Source of the DNA: Podocnemis expansa
Lineage: Eukaryota > Chordata > Testudines > Podocnemididae
Assembly: GCA_007922195.1 (NCBI GenBank)
Contig: ML681996.1
Location: 22,907,734 to 22,971,733, forward strand
DNA: 64,000 nucleotides
Direction of reading: 5' to 3'
Part shown: positions 22,481 through 34,757 of the stretch, one piece after another
How the letters are laid out: each line of letters begins with the position of its first letter
Position numbering within the stretch: the stretch's first letter is position 1
Program-made: the position numbers and the translations under genes
Notes under the pieces: model-generated
Database searches by the model: none
What the model was told of the DNA's origin: nothing
Seen by the model: only the letters and a program-made list of their open reading frames with translations

Positions 22481-24500
22481 GTCTCCTCACCTACTCCCAA
22501 TATAATGCCATACAAAATTTTCACTGGAGTATGTAAAGGGAAAAAAATGTCTTCAAGTAGAACTTTTTGTGAATGAGCCTAGGATGCAAAATTTTGATGT
22601 GACTAGATGCACATATTAATGATAAAGCTAAGACTAGACTATGCCCTTGCCTTTCTTCCTTTTGATGGTGTGCTGAATTGCTGCATCTTGCACATCGGAA
22701 GGACAATCCTTAGAGTCACTTCATCCTCCAATCCTATACCTGGGTAGGAGAGGAGTACCCCCTTAAAAATACCGTTCCAACACACCCACATTGCACTTAA
22801 ACCAGCACATCTGATAGCACACACTGACAGATAGACCTTTTGGGGTTTACCTAATCTCTGCCTGGTGCAGCCTCCTGAACTGCTCAGAGCCATACAACAG
22901 TGTGCTGCCCTGTACTCTGGACCACACTCACAATATCACTATCAGGCCCCCAATGAAAAATAGTAGCTGATTGCAAACTGAAATAAACATAATAGATTCG
23001 TATGGAAATAGATGTTAAGGCTGCACAATACTGTAAATTCTAATTTGCAATATATTCCATATACTATATTTTGACAAACAATAACCGAAATACCTAATCA
23101 CAAAAGAAGGTTGTGTTAGAGTTGAGAAGAGTACCTTTGGAGAATTACTGATTTTTGAGTCCACAGTTCTAGCAATATATTATTTTCTGGAATATTCAAA
23201 GCCAGTATATTCACACTTTCCGCACTGTTGGTTAGTGTAGCCTGCATCTCCACATCAACACATCTGCTGATTTCATTTCAGCTGACATAGCTGTAGTACA
23301 AAAAATGTCTAGGAAGGACTGTGAGGATGAAAAGGAAGATGAGAGAAGGAAAACCAAAGGTAAAAAGGAAGAGGAAAGGGAAAAGAGAAAGAAAGGTGCC
23401 TTACATATGATATCACAGTCCTACCATCTAACAATAAGCTGATCAGCTACTAGAGCAGAGGCAAAAGTAAAAGGAGAGGTGAAGAAATTAAAATGGAAAG
23501 GAAACTACGGAGAGATGAGCTGCACTTCCACCAGCTGGTAAATTTTTCATCATACAAGCTATTACAAACATAATTGAATTTATGTTGGCAGCTGCTGCTT
23601 TTTAAACTACAAAAGACAAAGAATGTGATATTACTCTGGTTTATCTATGACATTAATTAACCGTTCAGTAGTGCATTAATAAACGTCACTCATGATATAC
23701 TACCTCTGTATGGCATAATAAATACACGTTCTATAATCACTATAAAGGATAAAAAGTGAGTACATGTGATGACCAATAATTTTGCAAGCAATTCCATTTA
23801 ATCCAAATACTTTACAATGGATGCAGTTCAACCAAGCATAAAAGCCCTTCACAAGCCCATTTAGACCACTTAGGTCTATGAAAGGGAAAGTGGCTGAAGA
23901 TGAAGAATAAATGCAGGGAGCTTCAGCACATCTTGCACATCCCCAGACCAGCCTAGAGCAGGCTGGCACAGAGATAGGCCCAGGGAGTAATCTACACTTT
24001 TGTACATCCATTGCCTGAAAGCCCATCTATAGGGCCTGATCCACTGAGGTCATTAGGCATCTTTGGATCAGGCCAATAAATGATACTGATGTGCTATTGT
24101 TATTATTCCAGGTTTAGGAGTGCAACAGCAGCAATGCCAGGACCACATTACATCTCCTGATCTTCCCACAGGATGACAGCTGCATCCAATCCCTGATCCT
24201 GTACAGTTCTCAGTCTACATCAGAATGGGGTGAATGAACTGTATTAAAATTATCCAGCAATGAACTAGATCATCACTTGACATAAATCACTTTAGCTTCA
24301 TTGAAGTCAATGAAGCTGTGCCAATTTATACCAACCACGGATGGAACCTATCATCTAAATGTTTATTTTGATTGCTCACTGTGCTCATCTTTTATTCAAT
24401 TATGGGATATAGTGCCATAATTTTTTTTTATCATATTTGGTTAAACACACCTATACTTGGGAAAAGATAATACAATTGTATTTCTTTACCACATATTACA
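22481..24500. other. Unassigned DNA with a purine-rich tract
   Basis: A purine-rich low-complexity block lies at 23318-23400. The segment at 24290-24345 ('ttgaagtcaatgaagctgtg' and onward) resembles old amniote repeats but is too decayed to classify. The 108-codon frame 23700-24026 minus has no recognised domain. Confidence 0.4.
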
Positions 24501-24507
24501 GGAGATC

Positions 24508-24622
24508 CATAGTTTCAAGGCCAGAAGGGACCATCATTTAATTCAACCTGCTATATTACGCCAGCCCTAGAACTTCCCCCATAATAATTCTTTACTGTGC
24601 ATCTTTAAAAAAAAAATCCAAT
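24508..24622 (-). mobile_element. LINE 3' terminus (CR1/L3-like)
   Basis: The phrase 'caaggccagaagggaccatc', followed by 'atttaattcaacctgctata', is the reverse of the classic sauropsid LINE ending (compare 46235-46265 on the plus strand). Only the last hundred or so bases are present. Confidence 0.6.
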
Positions 24623-24624
24623 CT

Positions 24625-26125
24625 TAAGTTAAATAATATGGGTGAGAAAGGTTTTTCATTTCAGCTGGTAGTGCTAATACCTGGTCATAACACTATTGAT
24701 GTGGGTTACTTTACAATTCAGCACCTTTCTACCTCTTTTCCTAACAAACAATGGTAATGATGAGTGAATATGCAGCCTATATTCAGATTTTCAGCAAAAT
24801 TAATGCTTTCAAATTATTTTGAAGTGCAGAGAACAGCAAGCCTATGAAATATTTATGAGGAAGCAATCGTGCCCATAGTGGTTCTAGTCTGTGACTGCAA
24901 CATATGGTTTATAAATTGAAACAGGTGTGGGCGAACAGGTGGCCACAGCAATGCAAGGGCACATTTGGAATTTACCATGGGGAAACAAAAATGATAAAGT
25001 AGCTCCGTTGGCTTCTAGGGCAACTTGCAAATTTGATGACATAAATCATAAAGTTCTTCACAGGGGCAAATCCGAGTGCTTGTGGTTTGTAGAAAACTTA
25101 CTTTGTAAATTAAAACATATGGCATATGCAAAACAAATGGTTTCATCACCCAGTGTACTGCACTGTATTGGCAGTGGCAAATCTTTGTCTTATGAAACAA
25201 ACCTGGGAAAAAAAAAGATGCTTCTCATCACTTTCATAGGAATTAAGCTGACAGGTGAATGGTGTGTGGAGGGGGACAAAAGATGTGGGGGGTAAAAGTG
25301 CTTTCTAGGCTTGAATATAAAACTGGTCAAACAAGACCTCAGTCAGGGTATAACAAAGGTACCAGATTCTAAACCCATTCTGTTTATGGATCTCTAGATA
25401 TTTTAGCTGATGTTCTTCTGTGATCATATTAATCACTACATAGGACCTAGTCTAGCACCAACTCACATTCAGGTCAATTTGGACCACAGTATTTGCAGTG
25501 TGGCTGAAATGCATCTCTCTGCAGGGGAGCAATGCAGGCTCTATGCAGCAATTAAATACAATACCATATACTGGCCTGCAGCTCAGAGCTAAGTTTTATG
25601 CTGTGGATGTATTCTGTGACATTAAAACACTGTACATCTTATGAAGCCTCAGTAAATGTCATATTCATGCAAACTTCTCACTACAATGAAATGGGATAGT
25701 TTGATAGTTGTCAGTTGGATTACAAAAAAGGGACAATTTGGAATCACAAACAGCACATCACTTTTGGGAGCACACATAGATGTTGATGCCAAAGTGCAAT
25801 AAATAAAATTAGCACAACTTATAAATTCAAAATATATTTTGACTCTGTTTTCTAAAGTCTCTACTCTTAGGCTCGTTCACAGCTGTTCCTGGACCTCTGA
25901 GATTTTCTCTGGGAGAAGATGAGTACCCACAAATCCCACTGATGTCAAAGTAAGAATGTGAAGCCATTGTGCTCATTTTAGTGTATTGGATTTATGCATT
26001 AAAATGTGTGTGTCAAAATGTGTTTAACTTTTCTGAACTAGAAGAACTTAAAATGAAATTGATTAATTCTAAACCATCCTTGAGGCCTTTTTTTTTTTTT
26101 TTTTGGCATTCATATACTGAAAAGT
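24625..26125. other. Unassigned non-coding DNA
   Basis: No domain-bearing frame was seen. The 122-codon frame 24927-25295 has no recognised motif. A T-run lies at 26088-26104. Confidence 0.45.
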
Positions 26126-26140
26126 TATTTCCAGAAACAT

Positions 26141-26291
26141 TCTGTAAGTTCCCTATTTTCAGTTGTCTGATGAAATGAGATTTTCGCCCATGAAAACTTA
26201 TGCTATAAATAAATTTGTTAGCCCTTAAAAGTGCCATCAAACTCTTTGTTTGTTTTGCAGAACTAGACTAACACGGCTACCCCTTTGGAAA
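26141..26291 (+). mobile_element. HHR-family repeat, right-arm copy
   Basis: It runs from about 'tctgtaagttccc' through the hammerhead-like core and the 'aaataaatttgttag' motif to the head ('agactaacacggctacccct', then 'ttgga'). TTCCAGAAACAT occurs at 26129-26140 and again at 26292-26303, giving a 12-bp target duplication. The element is 151 bp, non-palindromic and non-coding. Confidence 0.75.
26167..26205 (+). ncRNA. Hammerhead-ribozyme-like motif, partly decayed
   Basis: CTGATGA (26167-26173) and GAAA (26192-26195) are intact, followed by ACTTATGC and then TA, which fits the cleavage dinucleotide position. The stem II region (ATGAGATTTTCGCCCAT) pairs worse than in the 20 kb copies, so activity is doubtful. 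Confidence 0.45.
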
Positions 26292-26344
26292 TTCCAGAAA
26301 CATAGGAACTGACACACCAGCTCAAACCAATGGTTCATATATAC

Positions 26345-27261
26345 CAGGCTTGTCCAACCTGTGGCCCGGGGACCAGACTCCAGCCCGCCAAGGGCTTTCA
26401 CCCGGCCCATGGAGTGCTGCCACAGGAGCCTCAAAGCTGAGTCAGCAAGGTGCTATGTGGTAGAGGGTGGGGGTGTGTGAGCTGCACCAGCATTGTGCTC
26501 AGTCAGGGTGAACGAAGCCTGAGGATTAACGGACTCCAGGGGAAGGAGAGCAATGTTAAGTGAGAGTGAGGAGAACACAGGGGGACAAACACAGGACAAA
26601 CTGTGTCAGTTCTGGGGTGGTGAAGGCACAGGGAGCAGTGTGGCTGGTTGGTGGGACCCAGCTACTTCCTGACCCGGACATCCCCTAAGTTCTGCTCTTC
26701 TCCCACACCCCTAACCTCAGCACCCCTGTCCTTCCCCTGACCTCAGTGGCAAAAATTCTTCTGTAGAAATTGCTACCCATCAATGTTTCTGGTACAGAGA
26801 TGCCCAATGCCAAAACCTGTGACCCCTGCAGAACTGCCAGGGTTTCTGTCCTGTCTCTGTCTGACTGTTCTCCTCTCCCTCTCTCCAGCACTGCTCTCCT
26901 TTCCCTGAGCAGTGCTGGGCAGGGAGTGAGGAAAGCAGAGTTGGTGAGATCCCTATCAGGAAGTAACTGAGTCCTGCCACCCAGCTGCTCTGCTCCCCCC
27001 CATCTCCCCTTTCTTCCCCTCCACTCCTCTGCCACACTCCCTGTCTTGCCTTGCCCCTCACACAGGCAGCCCTGCCCCTCTTGTCATCTGGACACAGTGC
27101 AAGCAAAAGCAATGCCAAATACAACACTAATCATTATTGTACTAAAGTTTATTAATAAGATTGATTTGTATTTCTTATCTAGCAAAAATTTTCTCACCAG
27201 TCCCTCCGACTGAGAAAAGAATTGCAATGTAGCCCATCACCCAAAAGGTTGGACACTCCTC
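26345..27261. mobile_element. hAT element, 917 bp, non-autonomous
   Basis: It starts CAGGCTTGTCCAACCTGTGG and ends AAAAGGTTGGACACTCCTC, an imperfect inverted pair. ATATATAC occurs on both sides (26337-26344 and 27262-27269), the 8-bp duplication typical of hAT. The GC-rich interior gives 115-116-codon frames on the minus strand. These show no transposase dimerisation motif and are unlikely to be genes. Confidence 0.8.
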
Positions 27262-27269
27262 ATATATAC

Positions 27270-29295
27270 AGAGAATTAAACTGCTTATTAGCTCTCACAG
27301 CTTACTATTAACATTTCTGATTAAAAATTGTCTGCTTTTTATAATCATGTGGCCAACAATCAAACCAGATAATTGATTCCAGGGAGTAATTTATCATATG
27401 TGGTTCAAAATTTCTACGGAGTTTCTCAAAAGTTCTGACAATGTGATGTTGGAGAATATGCCTAACCTGCAAACATAATAGACTTTTACTAAATTGTGCT
27501 ATTGTATGTAGTCAGAACTCAACATTGACAGCCCAGGATCATTGGTGCCATAACTCCACTAACATCAATTCATTTACGATGAGGGTTAATGTGGCCTATT
27601 ATGCTTCAAATTTACTACTTCCTTCTATTTATCCCAGTTACTTTTTTAAAATGTGAACCGTTTATGCTATTGCTAGTGCAAGGCTGCTAAAATTACTCTG
27701 GAAGAAACACTCATTCATCTAACACAACAATCTTGTGGAAATGTAGTTATAATTTTTTCTAAAATATGCTTTCAATGGAAAATCTGATTATGATGCCAGT
27801 TTATAAAAACATCCTACAGGTGTTAGTGCCATTAAAATCAGTGAGGTTTAGGCACACATAATATAAACGGTAAGTTTGTATTTAAGTATCTTCCTGAATC
27901 TGGCTTTATTACTGGAAATTACAAATAAAGTAAGCCAATACAGCTGGGTGTTTTAATGTTGCTCTCAAACTATTTTAGCATCTGAATTTTAATCACTAGT
28001 CATGGCATCTTTTCAGACATGAATGCACCTGTAAGAGTTAAGTTGAAATAACATTATTGACTTGATAGTTTATTTTCTTTTTGAAAGCTATTTTGTAATA
28101 ATTGCTGAGTGAACCTAATGGGATAATATTAGTCTAAATTGCAATTTCTTAATGTTCCATTTGGTTTTTATTTTTGTGGAAAATTCTTATTCTTGGGGCA
28201 TAGATTGCCTAAGAATCTATTCACTGACTTACATTCATGTAAATAGGCATCACATAGAAGAACAGTTACTAACCCTTGATTCAAGTCAGTTATAAACGAA
28301 ACTCAATCTCCATGGGTTTGCAGTTGTTTTTACACTCTTTGTTTAAATTCTATTTTAAGTAAATCTGTTCTTATAAAATCACACCAGAAAGTTCTATCAT
28401 TCCTTTTCCTGATGTTTCACTTTCCTCAAATCAAATGACAATACTTGTATCAACCAAAAAATAGAACAGCTGTCAAATACATCAACACTAGAAATACTAC
28501 AGCAAGGACTATTTGAATTAATCTTTTCCCAGTGACCTGTTCATCAAGATTATCTATAGAGCAGCAATACTTGAGTAAACTATGCAAATGAATTAGTCTT
28601 TGTAATGCCTGGATAAAATAACTGTAAATAACAAATTAGAAATCTAATGATACAGTATTCAAATACTTAGTGGTATATTTTACATTTTCCTCAGAACTCT
28701 TAGTGACATCAATAACAATGATATAAGTGGGACATCAGAATGAAGAAATTTTAACTCATGTGCATGATCTTTCTTTTGCTTCACCTCCCCAAATGCACTA
28801 TGTGTATATAATGAAACATTTTTTAATGTATGCATATAAGCATGATTCAAAGTTCAATCATTTCAATGGGCTTAGAGTCAGGCTTTATATGAATAAGTGT
28901 CTAATCTTTAGATTCTCCATGTGCTTCACTAATACTGCAAATGAAGATAGATTGCAGCATTCATTTTTCTCAATTTCAGACTAAGGGAAGAGCAGAAAAG
29001 CTCTTGGATAATTCAGCCTTCACACCACATTCTGGTGTGAAAAAAGAAATAGACAACCCCCACTACTGGTTACTTCCCCTACCCCCACCCCCACCAACTG
29101 CCTCAGTTAGTTGAACAATGGGTTGTAAATCCAACCCAGAATCTAGCAATGGTACTGTTCTAGCACATTCTTGGAATATGGGTTCATTTTCTATTTTTCA
29201 TATGCTCAGATAAGAATGATCCATTTTAAGCTTTTCCTTCCAGCAAATGAGAGAAGAATGAATACAGGCCATAGCAAAGTTAATTTTGTGTTCCT
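27270..29295. other. Long A/T-rich stretch without recognised features
   Basis: No repeat family or gene was recognised. A segment at 27818-27850 resembles very old amniote repeats but is not assignable by eye. A CCCCAC-rich run lies at 29078-29097. Confidence 0.5.
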
Positions 29296-29302
29296 CTAAG
29301 TC

Positions 29303-29728
29303 AGTGGTTCACAAGCTTTTTCTTTATGCATACCACTACCTCATTATCAAAAGCTTTTGCTGACCACCACCCTGCACTCTCCAGCCCCAAGCCCATTACC
29401 ACCCTGTACGCTGCTGCCCTAACCTCCCCAGCCACAAGCTCCTTACTGTGCCCCCAAACCCCCTAATGTGCTCCATCTCCCACAGCCCTGAACTCCCTGG
29501 ACCCAAGTCCCTTAATGTGCCCCTGCAGCCCTGCACTCCCCAGCCTCCAGCACCTTACTGTGGTCCTGTTTGCCAGGGCTCTGTTCTCCCCAGCCACAAT
29601 GCTCTTAAGCCCCAACCGCTGTCCCCCAGCACTCCCCAGCCAGGAGCCTGTTACCACCCTGCCCCTGTCCTCTATGGCCCTGTACACGGACCACCAGTGA
29701 TCCACAGACCACAAGTTGGGAATCATTA
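29303..29728. mobile_element. hAT element, about 426 bp
   Basis: The left end is CAGTGGTTCACAAGC and the right end is ACCACAAGTTGGGAATCATTA, an imperfect inverted pair. The flanks CTCTAAGT and TTCTAAGT form an 8-bp duplication with one mismatch. The interior is C-rich ('cagccctgcactccccagcc' units), which explains the 97-101-codon frames on both strands. Confidence 0.7.
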
Positions 29729-30002
29729 TTCTAAGTCCTGAAAGCTGCTGAAAGTCTGCAACAGTCATTGGTTCAGTAGGTATAGCAAATGTCTAGTGCC
29801 ACTTTTGGAATTTGTCCTATTACGAATAAAGACAAGTTTAAAATGCAGTATGTTTATTTTGGAAACAACTTGAAGAATTTGGAGTGCTTATGGAGGAAGT
29901 TTGGGATCTGCATATTTTATTCAGAAATATGAATAATTCAGTGTATTATGTTTCTTATTTATTATTCACATGTGAAAAGATTTTAAAAAGTTATATATAA
30001 CA

Positions 30003-31055
30003 GAGCTAATCAAGCTATCAGAGCTGATCAACTATCTTTGAAAATTTGTGGTAAATGGGGGGAGGTCATGGATGGTAGGAAAAAGGCAAATATAGTGCTT
30101 ATGTTTAAGAAAGGGAAAAAGGAGGATCTGGAAAAATCATGGGGCAGGTCCTCAAAGAATCCATTCTGAAACACTTGGAGGAAAATACAGTGATCAGGAA
30201 CACTCTGCATGGATTCAACAAGGACAAATCACGCCTGACCAACCTGATCACCTTCTATGATGAGATGACTGGATATGTGGATGAAGGAATAGCTATCAAA
30301 GTGATATACCTTAACTTCAGTAAAGCTTTTGATAGTTTCCCACGGCATTCTTATCAGCAAGTTAAGGAAGTATGGTTTGGATGAATGGACTGTAATGTGG
30401 ATAGAAAGCTGGCTAGATCATTGGGATCAGTGGATAGTTGTCAACCAATTGGCAACCAGTAACTAGTGGAGTGCCAGTAACTAGTGGGGCCAGTTCTGTG
30501 CAACATCTTCATTGATGGGATAGATTTCACACTCAGTAAATTCATAGATAACGCCAAGCTAGGAGTAATGGTAAACACGCCAGAGGGCAGGGATAGGATT
30601 CAGGAAGACTAGACAAATTGGAGCTTTGGGCCAAACAAAATCTCACAAGGTTCAACAAGGACAAGTGCAAAGTCCTGCACTTAAGATGGAAAAGTCCTAT
30701 ACACTGCTACAGGCTGGGGACTGATCAGCTAAGTAGAAGCACTGTAGAAAAGGACTTGGGCATTATGGTGGATGGAAAGCTGAATATGAGTCAACAATAT
30801 GCTCTTGTTGCCAAAAAGGTCAATGTTGTATTGGCTGTATCAGTAGAAGTGTAGCTAGCAGATCAAGGGATATCATTATTCCCCTCTATGCAGCTCTGCT
30901 GAGGCCGAATCTAGAATATTGTGTCCAGTTTTGGGCTCAGCACTATAGAAAGGATGTGGACAAATTAGAAAGTGTCCAGTATAAGATAATGAAAATGATT
31001 AGGGGGATAAGGCACATGACTTACGAGGGGAGACTGAAGGAACTAGGCTTATTTA
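30003..31055 (+). mobile_element. Old CR1 LINE, first part (split by a younger CR1)
   Basis: It covers the reverse-transcriptase domain: decayed HGFNKDKSRLTNLI and YLNFSKAFD blocks in the frame at 30139-30384, then the FADDTK-equivalent region and the KCKVLHL region at 30618-30854. Several frameshifts make it inactive. At 31055 it is cut by the minus-strand CR1 and resumes at 34890. The two parts join cleanly at 'ggcttattta' and 'gtctgcagaag'. Confidence 0.9.
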
Positions 31056-31140
31056 TAGAATCATAGAATCATAGGGTTGGAAGGGACCCCACGAGGTCAT
31101 CTAGTCCAACCCCCTGCCAAAAAAAGCAGGACCACTCCCA

Positions 31141-34137
31141 TTAGATCATCCCAGTCAGTGTTTTGTCCAGCTGGGACTTGAACACCTCCAGAGATGGAGA
31201 TTCCACCACCTCCCTAGGCAACTTATTCCACTGCTTCACCACTCGCCTAGTAAGGAAGTTTTTCCTAATATCCAGCCTGGACCGCCCCAGCTGTAACTTG
31301 AAACCATTGCTTCTCGTTCTGCCCTCTGTTACTACCGAGAACAGTCGAGCTCCCTCCTCCTTGGAGCAACCCTTCAAGTAGTTGAAGGTTGCGATCAAAT
31401 CCCCCCTCAGTCTTCTCTTCTGCAGGCTAAATAAGCCTAGTTCCTTCAGTCTTTCTTCATAGGGCTTGTGCTCCAGCCCTTTGATCATTTTGGTTGCCCT
31501 CCTCTGGACTCTCTCTAATTTGTCCATGTCCTTTTTGTAGTGGGGAGCCCAAAACTGGACACAGTATTCCAGATGTGGCCTCACTAGTGCAGAATAGAGG
31601 GGAATGATCACATCCCTCGATCTGCTGGTAACACTTCTTCTGATGCAGCCCAGTATGCCATTGGCCTTTTTGGCAGCAAGAGCACACTGCTGACTCATGT
31701 CCAGCTTCCCATCCACCATGACTCCCAGGTCCTTTTCTCCAGTGCTGCTATTTAGCTGATCACTCCCCAGCCTGTAGCAGTACATGGGGTTTTTTCGTCC
31801 CAAGTGCAGGATTTTACACTTATCCTTGTTGAACCTCATGAGATTCCTCTTGGCCCACTGCTCCAGTTTGTCTAGGTCTCCCTGAATCCTGTCTCTGCCC
31901 TCTAGGGTGTCTACCGTTCCCCCCAGTTTGGTATCATCCGCAAACTTACTAAGTGTGCAATCTATCCCATCATCCAGATCATTAATGAAAACATTGAACA
32001 GAACTGGCCCCAGGACCGACCCCTGGGGCACACCACTCGTTACTGCCTGCCAACTTGACATGGAGCCATTGATTCCTACACGCTGAAACCGTTGTTCTAG
32101 CCAGTTTTCTATCCACCTTACAGTCCACGCATCTAACCCATACTTCCTTAATTTGCCAATGAGAATGCTGTGGGAAACCGTATCAAAAGCCTTGCTAAAG
32201 TCAAGGTATATCACATCAACGGCTCTTCCCGCATCCACAAATCCAGTCATCTCATCATAGAAGGCGATGAGGTTGGTCAGGCATGATTTACCCTTGGTAA
32301 ATCCATGCTGACTGTTCCTGATTACTCTACGTTCCTCCAAGTGTTTCAGGATGGATTCTTTGAGAAGCTGCTCCATGATTTTTCCAGGGATTGAGGTGAG
32401 GCTGACAGGTCTGTAATTCCCTGGATCCTCCTTTTTGCCTTTCTTGAAGATAGGTACTATATTTGCTTTTTTCCAGTCCTCTGGCACCTCCCCCGTTCGC
32501 CACGAGTTTTCAAAGATAATGGCCAACGGTACTGCTATCTCATCAGCCAGCTCCCTCAGCACCCTCGGATGCAGTTCATCCGGCCCCATGGACTTGTGCA
32601 CATCTAGTTTCTTTAAGCAGTCCCTAACCTGACCTTCTGTCACCAAGGGCCTCTCTTCTTCTCCCCAGTCCCCCGTACCTAGTGTAGTGGGCTGGGAGCT
32701 GACCTTGCTTGTGAAAACTGAAGTAAAAAAAGCATTGAGCACTTCAGCTTTTTCCTCATCCTCTGTCACGAGGATGCCTGCCCCATTCAGTAAGGGACCT
32801 ACACCATCCCTGATCCTCTTCTTGTTATTGATATACTTGTAGAACCCCTTCCTGTTATCCTTCACATCCCTTGCTAGTCGCAACTCCATTTGCCCTTTGG
32901 CCTTTCTGATTTTATCCCTGCAGTCCCGAGCAATGTCTTTATATGCCTCCTTAGTCATCTGTCCTAGCTTCCACTTCCTGTAAGCGTCCTTTTTATGCTT
33001 CAGCTCAGTGCAGAGCTCTCTGTTAAGCCACAGTGGCCGCCTTCCACATTTGCTGTGCTTTCTCCTTATCGGAATTGTATCTTCCTGTGCCCTTAGCAGG
33101 GTTTCTTTAAAATGCACCCAACTCTCTTGGACACCTTTCCCCTTCAGATCAGCCTCCCAAGGGATCCTGCCCATCAGTTCCCTGAGGGAGACAAAATCTG
33201 CTTTTCTGAAGTCCAGGGTCTGTGTTTTGCTTCTTTCCTTCTTTCCTTTAATCATCAACTTGAACTCTATCATTTCATGGTCACTGCTACCCAGGCTGCC
33301 ATTGACCTCTACTTCCCTGATAAATTCTTCTCTATTTGTGAGCAGCAGATCGAGCGGCGCAAGGCCCCTCGTCGGTTGCTCCAGCATTTGTACCAGGAAG
33401 TTGTCCTCAACACTCTCCAGAAACTTCCTGGATTGCCTGTGCACTGCTGTATTGGCCTTCCAGCAGATGTCAGGGTAATTGAAGTCCCCCATGAGAACCA
33501 GGGCCTGTGCTCTAGAAACTTCTGTTAGTTGTACACAGAATGCCTCATCCACTTCCTCCTTCTGATCTGGTGGTCTGTAGCAGACACCTACCACAACATC
33601 CCCCTTGTTGCTCTCCCCTCTAAACTTAACCCACAGACTTTCAACTGGCTTGTTTCCACTTTCATAATGGAGCTCTGAGCAGTCATAGAGCTCCTTTACA
33701 TATAGTGCTACTCCTCCCCCTTTCCTTCCCTGCCTGTCCTTCCTGAACAGTCTATACCCATCTATTGCAGAGCTCCAGTCATGCAAACTATTCCACCACG
33801 TCTCTGTTATCCCAATCATGTCATAGTTCTTTGTCTGCGCTAGTGCTACCAATTCCTCCTGCTTGTTTCCCAGGCTCCTTGCATTTGTGTATAGGCACCT
33901 AAGATACCCAGCTGATTGCCCTACTTTCCCATTTTGACATTCAATTCTATTGTATCTACCTCCCTGGATTTTCTTTTGGTGATGACCTCCCCCACCTGCC
34001 TCAGGCATTAGGGCTTCATTAGAGCATCTAAGAAAGTTATTTGATTCCCCCCGCATGTTCCAACTATCCTCTCTTCTATCCCCGTAGTTACAGTCCCGGC
34101 ACCCCCCAAGTTCCATCCCATCCCCCTGGTCTCCCAC
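31141..34137 (-). CDS. CR1 ORF2: endonuclease/reverse transcriptase
   Basis: This is the CR1 retrotransposon polyprotein, which nicks chromosomal DNA and reverse-transcribes element RNA at the nick. The apurinic-type endonuclease is at about residues 78-295, with YTNARS (84-88 region), TETWW (Glu112), GDFNYPD (217-223) and SDH (285-287) all present. The reverse transcriptase is at about 540-800, with YLDFSKAFD (644-652), [10 protein letters not shown] (702-711) and FADD (732-735) intact. The C-terminal CR1 domain ends near residue 998. The length matches the family norm of about 1,000 residues, with no stop or frameshift. The first open codon is GTG; the first in-frame ATG is residue 8 (codon ending at 34114), a more likely start. 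It lies 44 bases downstream of ORF1. Whether it is transcribed is unknown. Confidence 0.9.
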   Translation of the reverse strand: MGDQGDGMELGGCRDCNYGDRREDSWNMRGESNNFLRCSNEALMPEAGGGGHHQKKIQGGRYNRIECQNGKVGQSAGYLRCLYTNARSLGNKQEELVALAQTKNYDMIGITETWWNSLHDWSSAIDGYRLFRKDRQGRKGGGVALYVKELYDCSELHYESGNKPVESLWVKFRGESNKGDVVVGVCYRPPDQKEEVDEAFCVQLTEVSRAQALVLMGDFNYPDICWKANTAVHRQSRKFLESVEDNFLVQMLEQPTRGLAPLDLLLTNREEFIREVEVNGSLGSSDHEMIEFKLMIKGKKERSKTQTLDFRKADFVSLRELMGRIPWEADLKGKGVQESWVHFKETLLRAQEDTIPIRRKHSKCGRRPLWLNRELCTELKHKKDAYRKWKLGQMTKEAYKDIARDCRDKIRKAKGQMELRLARDVKDNRKGFYKYINNKKRIRDGVGPLLNGAGILVTEDEEKAEVLNAFFTSVFTSKVSSQPTTLGTGDWGEEERPLVTEGQVRDCLKKLDVHKSMGPDELHPRVLRELADEIAVPLAIIFENSWRTGEVPEDWKKANIVPIFKKGKKEDPGNYRPVSLTSIPGKIMEQLLKESILKHLEERRVIRNSQHGFTKGKSCLTNLIAFYDEMTGFVDAGRAVDVIYLDFSKAFDTVSHSILIGKLRKYGLDAWTVRWIENWLEQRFQRVGINGSMSSWQAVTSGVPQGSVLGPVLFNVFINDLDDGIDCTLSKFADDTKLGGTVDTLEGRDRIQGDLDKLEQWAKRNLMRFNKDKCKILHLGRKNPMYCYRLGSDQLNSSTGEKDLGVMVDGKLDMSQQCALAAKKANGILGCIRRSVTSRSRDVIIPLYSALVRPHLEYCVQFWAPHYKKDMDKLERVQRRATKMIKGLEHKPYEERLKELGLFSLQKRRLRGDLIATFNYLKGCSKEEGARLFSVVTEGRTRSNGFKLQLGRSRLDIRKNFLTRRVVKQWNKLPREVVESPSLEVFKSQLDKTLTGMI

Positions 34138-34165
34138 ATAGTCACTTACCTGTGGGCTTTGGTCT
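34138..34165 (-). promoter_or_regulatory. Consensus 5' splice-donor sequence between ORF1 and ORF2
   Basis: The minus strand reads CCCACAG then GTAAGTGACTATG, a perfect AG/GTAAGT donor. It sits in the short ORF1-ORF2 spacer. In the older CR1 near 41740 the same place reads ACAAGTAAGT, so the site is probably ancestral. Use as a splice site is unproven. Confidence 0.4.
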
Positions 34166-34181
34166 CCTTCCCCCTTCAGAC

Positions 34182-34757
34182 CTAGTTTAAAGCCCTCCTC
34201 ACTAGGTCAGCCAGTCTGCGTCCAAAGACGCTCTTCCCCTTCCTCGAAAGATGGAGTCCATCTCTGCCTAGCAGTCCTTCTTCCTGAAACAGCAACCCAT
34301 GGTCGAGGAAGCCAAAGCCCTCCTGACGACACCATCTTCGCAGCCAAACGTTCATCTCCAGGATGCATCTGTCTCTGCTCAGGCCTCTACCCTTGACCGG
34401 AAGAATCGAGGAGAACACCACCTGTGCTCCAAACTCCTTCACCCGCGCTCCCAGAGCCCTGAAGTCACCTTTGATCTGCCGAGGATCACCTCTCACAGTA
34501 TCATTGGTTCCTACATGGATGAGAAGCACGGGGTAGTAGTCAGAGGGGCGGATGATTCTCGACAATCCCTCCGTAACGTCTCGGATGCGGGCACCTGGCA
34601 GGCAGCATACCTCTCGAGAGATCTTGTCAGGGCGACAGACGGGTGCCTCCGTCCCCCTCAGAAGTGAGTCCCCAACCACCACAACTCTACGTTTCCTCCT
34701 AGCTGTGGTGGCTGTGATCCTCCCAGCCTCGGGGGTGCATGGCCTCTCCTCTTCCAC
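34182..34757 (-). CDS. CR1 ORF1, C-terminal SGNH esterase-like part
   Basis: This is the truncated first protein of the young CR1. The visible 191 residues form an SGNH/GDSL hydrolase-like domain: GDS at 29-31 (Ser31), the Gly55 block (LPGARIRD), HVGTND at 81-86 (Asn85) and DGLHL at 166-170 (Asp166, His169). All four invariant SGNH residues are therefore kept. Esterase domains are known from CR1 ORF1 proteins and may aid RNA or lipid binding. The frame opens with GTG at exactly the junction with the SINE-derived insert, and no ATG precedes the catalytic Ser, so the N-terminal part is missing. I infer that it is no longer translated normally. Confidence 0.8.
   Translation of the reverse strand: MEEERPCTPEAGRITATTARRKRRVVVVGDSLLRGTEAPVCRPDKISREVCCLPGARIRDVTEGLSRIIRPSDYYPVLLIHVGTNDTVRGDPRQIKGDFRALGARVKEFGAQVVFSSILPVKGRGLSRDRCILEMNVWLRRWCRQEGFGFLDHGLLFQEEGLLGRDGLHLSRKGKSVFGRRLADLVRRALN

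Noticed and set aside
23318..23400. Purine-rich block as a possible Lys/Glu-rich exon
   Set aside because: It is low-complexity GA-rich DNA with stops nearby and no flanking exon signals.
24927..25295. 122-codon plus-strand frame as a possible host exon
   Set aside because: No domain, no convincing splice sites in frame, and the opposite strand is open too.
26685..27127. Minus-strand frames of 115-116 codons
   Set aside because: They lie inside a non-autonomous hAT element with clear ends. No transposase motif was seen, and two phases overlap.
33008..33528. Plus-strand frames of 138-156 codons
   Set aside because: They are antisense to the intact CR1 ORF2 and have no independent features.
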